Positions 7,029 to 8,902 of a stretch of 8,902 bases of DNA are shown piece by piece. A program made the translations under genes and the position numbers. The DNA is from JALHSW01 sp038321755. Its GTDB lineage: Bacteria > Actinomycetota > Acidimicrobiia > IMCC26256 > PALSA-555. The notes beneath the pieces are model-generated. The model saw only the letters and a list, made by a program, of their open reading frames with translations. It ran no database searches and had not been told where the DNA came from. The first letter of the stretch is position 1. Every line of letters begins with the position of its first letter. The stretch lies in the NCBI GenBank assembly GCA_038321755.1, contig JBBQFJ010000134.1:1-8902 (forward strand). The letters are read 5' to 3'.

Positions 7029-8219
7029 TCAGGTGTGCTCGGCGGCATACATGCCATGGAAGTCGTCGAGGCCCGGGGGATTCGTGTTCTCGCGGTCGTC
7101 GATCACCACCTGCACGACGGCCGGCTTGTTGGACGCACAAGCGCGTTCGAACGCGGGACGGAGCTCGTCGGGATGTTCGACGGACTCGCCGTGGCATCCC
7201 AGCGCTCGCGCCACTTCGTCGTAGCGGACCCGGGTGTGCTTCACGCCCACGGTCGTCCCCGCGACCTTCTCCATGTACCGCTCCTCCATGCCCCACGCGA
7301 AGTCGCACGCCACGACGACGATCACGTTCGCGTGGTGGCGTGCCGCCGTCTCGAGCTCCTGGAGGTTGAAGCCGAAGGCACCATCGCCGGTCAGCAGGCA
7401 CACGGGCCGGTCGGGGTTGGCGAGCTTGGCGCCGATCGCGTAGGGCAGCCCGGTGCCGAGCTGCCCGAAGTGCCCGGTCCAGAGCAGCGAGCGTGGTCGA
7501 CGGAAGGTGAACGCGAGGTGAGCCCACAGGCCGGTGTTGCCGCCGTCGAGGCAGATGATCGCGGAGTCCTCGAAGAATCGCGCCACCTCGACCGCAAGGC
7601 GACCCGGATGCACCGGGGTGGTGTCGATCGCGCCGTAGGAGTCGATAAGCGCGTCGCGGAAATCTTGGTACTCGCGCGAGTAAGTCGTCGCGGCGTCCCC
7701 CGCCCCGTGCGCCCGACCGGGACCGCGCAGGCGTGCGAGCAGTGCTTCGAGCCCGGCCTTGGCGTCACCGACGAGGGCGACGTCGACGACGCGGTTCACG
7801 CCGATCTGGGCCGGGTCCGCGTCGAGGTGGATGAGCCGCTGCCGCTCCGGCCCCGCCCATCCGGGGGGCATGAGGTACTGGACGGTCTCGCCGACCTGCG
7901 TGCCGACCGCGAGGATCACATCGGAGTCGAGATGCGCGGGCGTCCCCCACGGGAATGCCATCCCGATCGACTGCGAATGATCTTCGGGGAACGCGCCGCG
8001 CGCGCCGGCGGTCGTCATCACGAGCGCACCCAGATGCTCGGCAACCCCACGCAGCGCTTCGGCGGCATCGGCGCGGTGCACCCCGTGGCCGGCGAGGATC
8101 AGGGGGAAGCGCGCCCCCGCGAGCAACGCGGTCGCGGCGTCGAGCGTGTCGGCGTCAGGGGCACCCGGCGCGGCCCGGTACTCGACCGGGTCGAGGATGC
8201 TGAACTCGGACTCGTCGAC
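7029..8219 (-). CDS. C-terminal (central plus PP-domain) part of the ThDP enzyme
   Basis: The frame remains open for 396 codons after the amber. It begins with VDESEFSILDPVEYR, a linker, and continues through the central domain (FPLILAGHGVH) to the PP domain and a C-terminal GLDDFHGMYAAEHT. The first possible start codon in frame is TTG 8126, which has no Shine-Dalgarno and would cut the first helix of the central domain. Independent translation is therefore doubtful, and the stretch is best read as the rest of the interrupted gene. Confidence 0.55.
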   Translation of the reverse strand, partial: VDESEFSILDPVEYRAAPGAPDADTLDAATALLAGARFPLILAGHGVHRADAAEALRGVAEHLGALVMTTAGARGAFPEDHSQSIGMAFPWGTPAHLDSDVILAVGTQVGETVQYLMPPGWAGPERQRLIHLDADPAQIGVNRVVDVALVGDAKAGLEALLARLRGPGRAHGAGDAATTYSREYQDFRDALIDSYGAIDTTPVHPGRLAVEVARFFEDSAIICLDGGNTGLWAHLAFTFRRPRSLLWTGHFGQLGTGLPYAIGAKLANPDRPVCLLTGDGAFGFNLQELETAARHHANVIVVVACDFAWGMEERYMEKVAGTTVGVKHTRVRYDEVARALGCHGESVEHPDELRPAFERACASNKPAVVQVVIDDRENTNPPGLDDFHGMYAAEHT

Positions 8220-8732
8220 CTACTCGCCGAGCACGTCACTCGGGATCTCGAGGAACACCGGTCCCGGCCGCCCGCTGAGCGCCTGTCGGAAGGCCTCCCG
8301 CACGAACTCAGGGATGCGGAGCGCCTCCTCCACGGTGGCGGCGAACTTCGTGACCGGGCGCAACACCTCCACCTGCGGCCCGTACTGGAACCGTCCCCGC
8401 CGCAACGCGTGCAGGCTGCGCCGCACCCGCTGCGTGCCGATCGCCAGCAGGGGTACGCCTTCCATCCACGCGCACACGATCCCGGGGATCATGTTGGCGA
8501 CGCCCGGCCCCCCCGCCGCGCCGACGACAGCCATGCGACCCGTGCTGCGCGCCCACGCGTCCGCCATGTGGACCCCGGCGCTCTCGTGGCGCGGCCCGAA
8601 GATGCTCAGTCCCGTCGTCTCGGCGCTGCGCAACATGCGCGACTGGCTGATGTCCGAGATCGAGAAGAGCGCATCGACGCCCTCGGCGGCCAGTGCCCGT
8701 ACCAAGATCTCCCCGCCATCGACGCGTGCCAT
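8220..8732 (-). CDS. N-terminal (Pyr-domain) fragment of the ThDP enzyme
   Basis: This open frame gives 170 residues, MARVDGGEILVRAL to PSDVLGE, and covers the whole TPP_enzyme_N (Pyr) domain including E50 and the GPVFLEIPSDV end of the domain. On its own it lacks the PP domain that binds diphosphate and Mg, so it should not be catalytic without the other part. Its length is like that of the separate alpha subunit of sulfopyruvate decarboxylase, but the sequence is of acetolactate-synthase type. Confidence 0.6.
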   Translation of the reverse strand: MARVDGGEILVRALAAEGVDALFSISDISQSRMLRSAETTGLSIFGPRHESAGVHMADAWARSTGRMAVVGAAGGPGVANMIPGIVCAWMEGVPLLAIGTQRVRRSLHALRRGRFQYGPQVEVLRPVTKFAATVEEALRIPEFVREAFRQALSGRPGPVFLEIPSDVLGE

Positions 8733-8899
8733 GGGATCGACACTACGAACGGGGCCGAAGCACGGATAGGGCCAATGGTCCTCAGGTCGTCGGTCTCCCG
8801 CGCTGCTTCAGGACGAAAGCCTCTGGGCAGTGCCGGACATCGTTCGTACCGTGGACCTACATCGAGAAGACACTCAGGACGACTGATAGGAGCAGGGAC
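8733..8899. promoter_or_regulatory. Divergent intergenic region, probable promoters
   Basis: This 167-bp gap separates two divergent starts and holds no convincing open frame, so promoters for both directions should lie here. I see no clear -35/-10 pair. Possible operator elements are a quasi-palindrome at 8769-8781 (arms gggcca and tggtcc around one base, 5 of 6 positions matching), an 8-bp inverted pair tacgaacg (8744-8751) / cgttcgta (8841-8848), and a 9-bp direct repeat tcaggacga at 8808-8816 and 8874-8882. All could be chance. Confidence 0.45.
8888..8892 (+). promoter_or_regulatory. Ribosome binding site of the gene at the right edge
   Basis: AGGAG lies seven bases before the ATG that ends the window. 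The spacing is ideal and supports a real plus-strand gene beginning there. Confidence 0.65.
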
Positions 8900-8902
8900 A
8901 TG
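8900..8902 (+). CDS. Start codon of an unseen plus-strand gene
   Basis: Only the ATG is inside the window. It is inferred from the well-spaced AGGAG at 8888-8892 and the absence of coding signal in the preceding gap. Nothing can be said about the product. It is divergent from the ThDP-enzyme gene and could be its regulator or a pathway partner. Confidence 0.5.

Larger units (their letters stand above)
7029..8732 (-). pseudogene. ThDP-dependent acetolactate synthase-like enzyme gene, interrupted by an in-frame amber codon
   Basis: From ATG 8732 to TGA 7029 the same frame encodes a complete three-domain ThDP enzyme of about 567 codons, with one TAG at codon 171 (8220-8222). The Pyr domain has the cofactor-activating E50 in RHESAGVHMADAWAR. 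A central Rossmann-like domain follows (about 200-340), then the PP domain with GDGAFGFNLQELETA (codons 449-463) and ACDFAWGM (475-482). D450 and D477 are the expected Mg ligands. Relatives include acetolactate synthase, 2-hydroxyacyl-CoA lyase, oxalyl-CoA decarboxylase and benzaldehyde lyase; the actual reaction is unknown. No frameshift or other stop is seen. It may be a very recent pseudogene, a sequencing error or a readthrough gene. No strong Shine-Dalgarno precedes ATG 8732. It heads a set with the two SDR genes, and the amber could reduce their expression by polarity. Confidence 0.75.

Noticed and set aside
8124..8126. TTG as an independent start for the C-terminal ThDP-enzyme part
   Set aside because: It has no Shine-Dalgarno, is a rare start codon, and would remove the first helix of the central domain; the conserved reading continues upstream to the amber codon.

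Overview
The window is very GC-rich, and its genes have strongly G/C-ended codons, GTG starts, short overlaps and AGGAG-type ribosome binding sites. This points to a high-GC bacterium, most likely an actinomycete-type (Actinomycetota) chromosome. I cannot name the genus. There are no rRNA or tRNA genes, insertion sequences, integrases, phage genes or CRISPR arrays, so it reads as an accessory metabolic region.

Layout. (1) 1-807, minus strand: the start of a YCII-related small protein gene (cut by the window edge) downstream of a SnoaL-like/NTF2-fold gene. (2) 900-5239, plus strand: a tight three-gene operon encoding an FGGY-family sugar kinase, a PLP-dependent lyase that closely resembles bacterial sphingosine-1-phosphate lyases, and a GT4 glycosyltransferase of the trehalose-synthase (TreT-like) type. 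(3) 5286-8732, minus strand and convergent with the previous operon: a ThDP-dependent acetolactate-synthase-like gene, then a classical SDR dehydrogenase, then an extended-SDR (NAD-dependent epimerase/dehydratase) gene. The last two overlap by 4 bp. (4) 8733-8899: a divergent intergenic region that ends in a good ribosome binding site and an ATG at the right edge, the start of a further plus-strand gene.

How the genes may work together (inference). In the plus-strand operon, the kinase could phosphorylate a polyol, ketose or amino-polyol, and the SPL-like lyase could cleave the phosphorylated compound between C2 and C3. The glycosyltransferase could use or store a sugar from the same route. 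The minus-strand set looks like a carboligase or decarboxylase followed by two NAD(P)-dependent oxidoreductases that could process its ketone or hydroxyketone product. Substrates cannot be read from sequence.

The most notable observations are an in-frame amber codon (8220-8222) that splits the otherwise intact ThDP-enzyme gene at a domain boundary, and the unusual pairing of a sugar kinase with a sphingosine-1-phosphate-lyase-like enzyme and a TreT-like glycosyltransferase.
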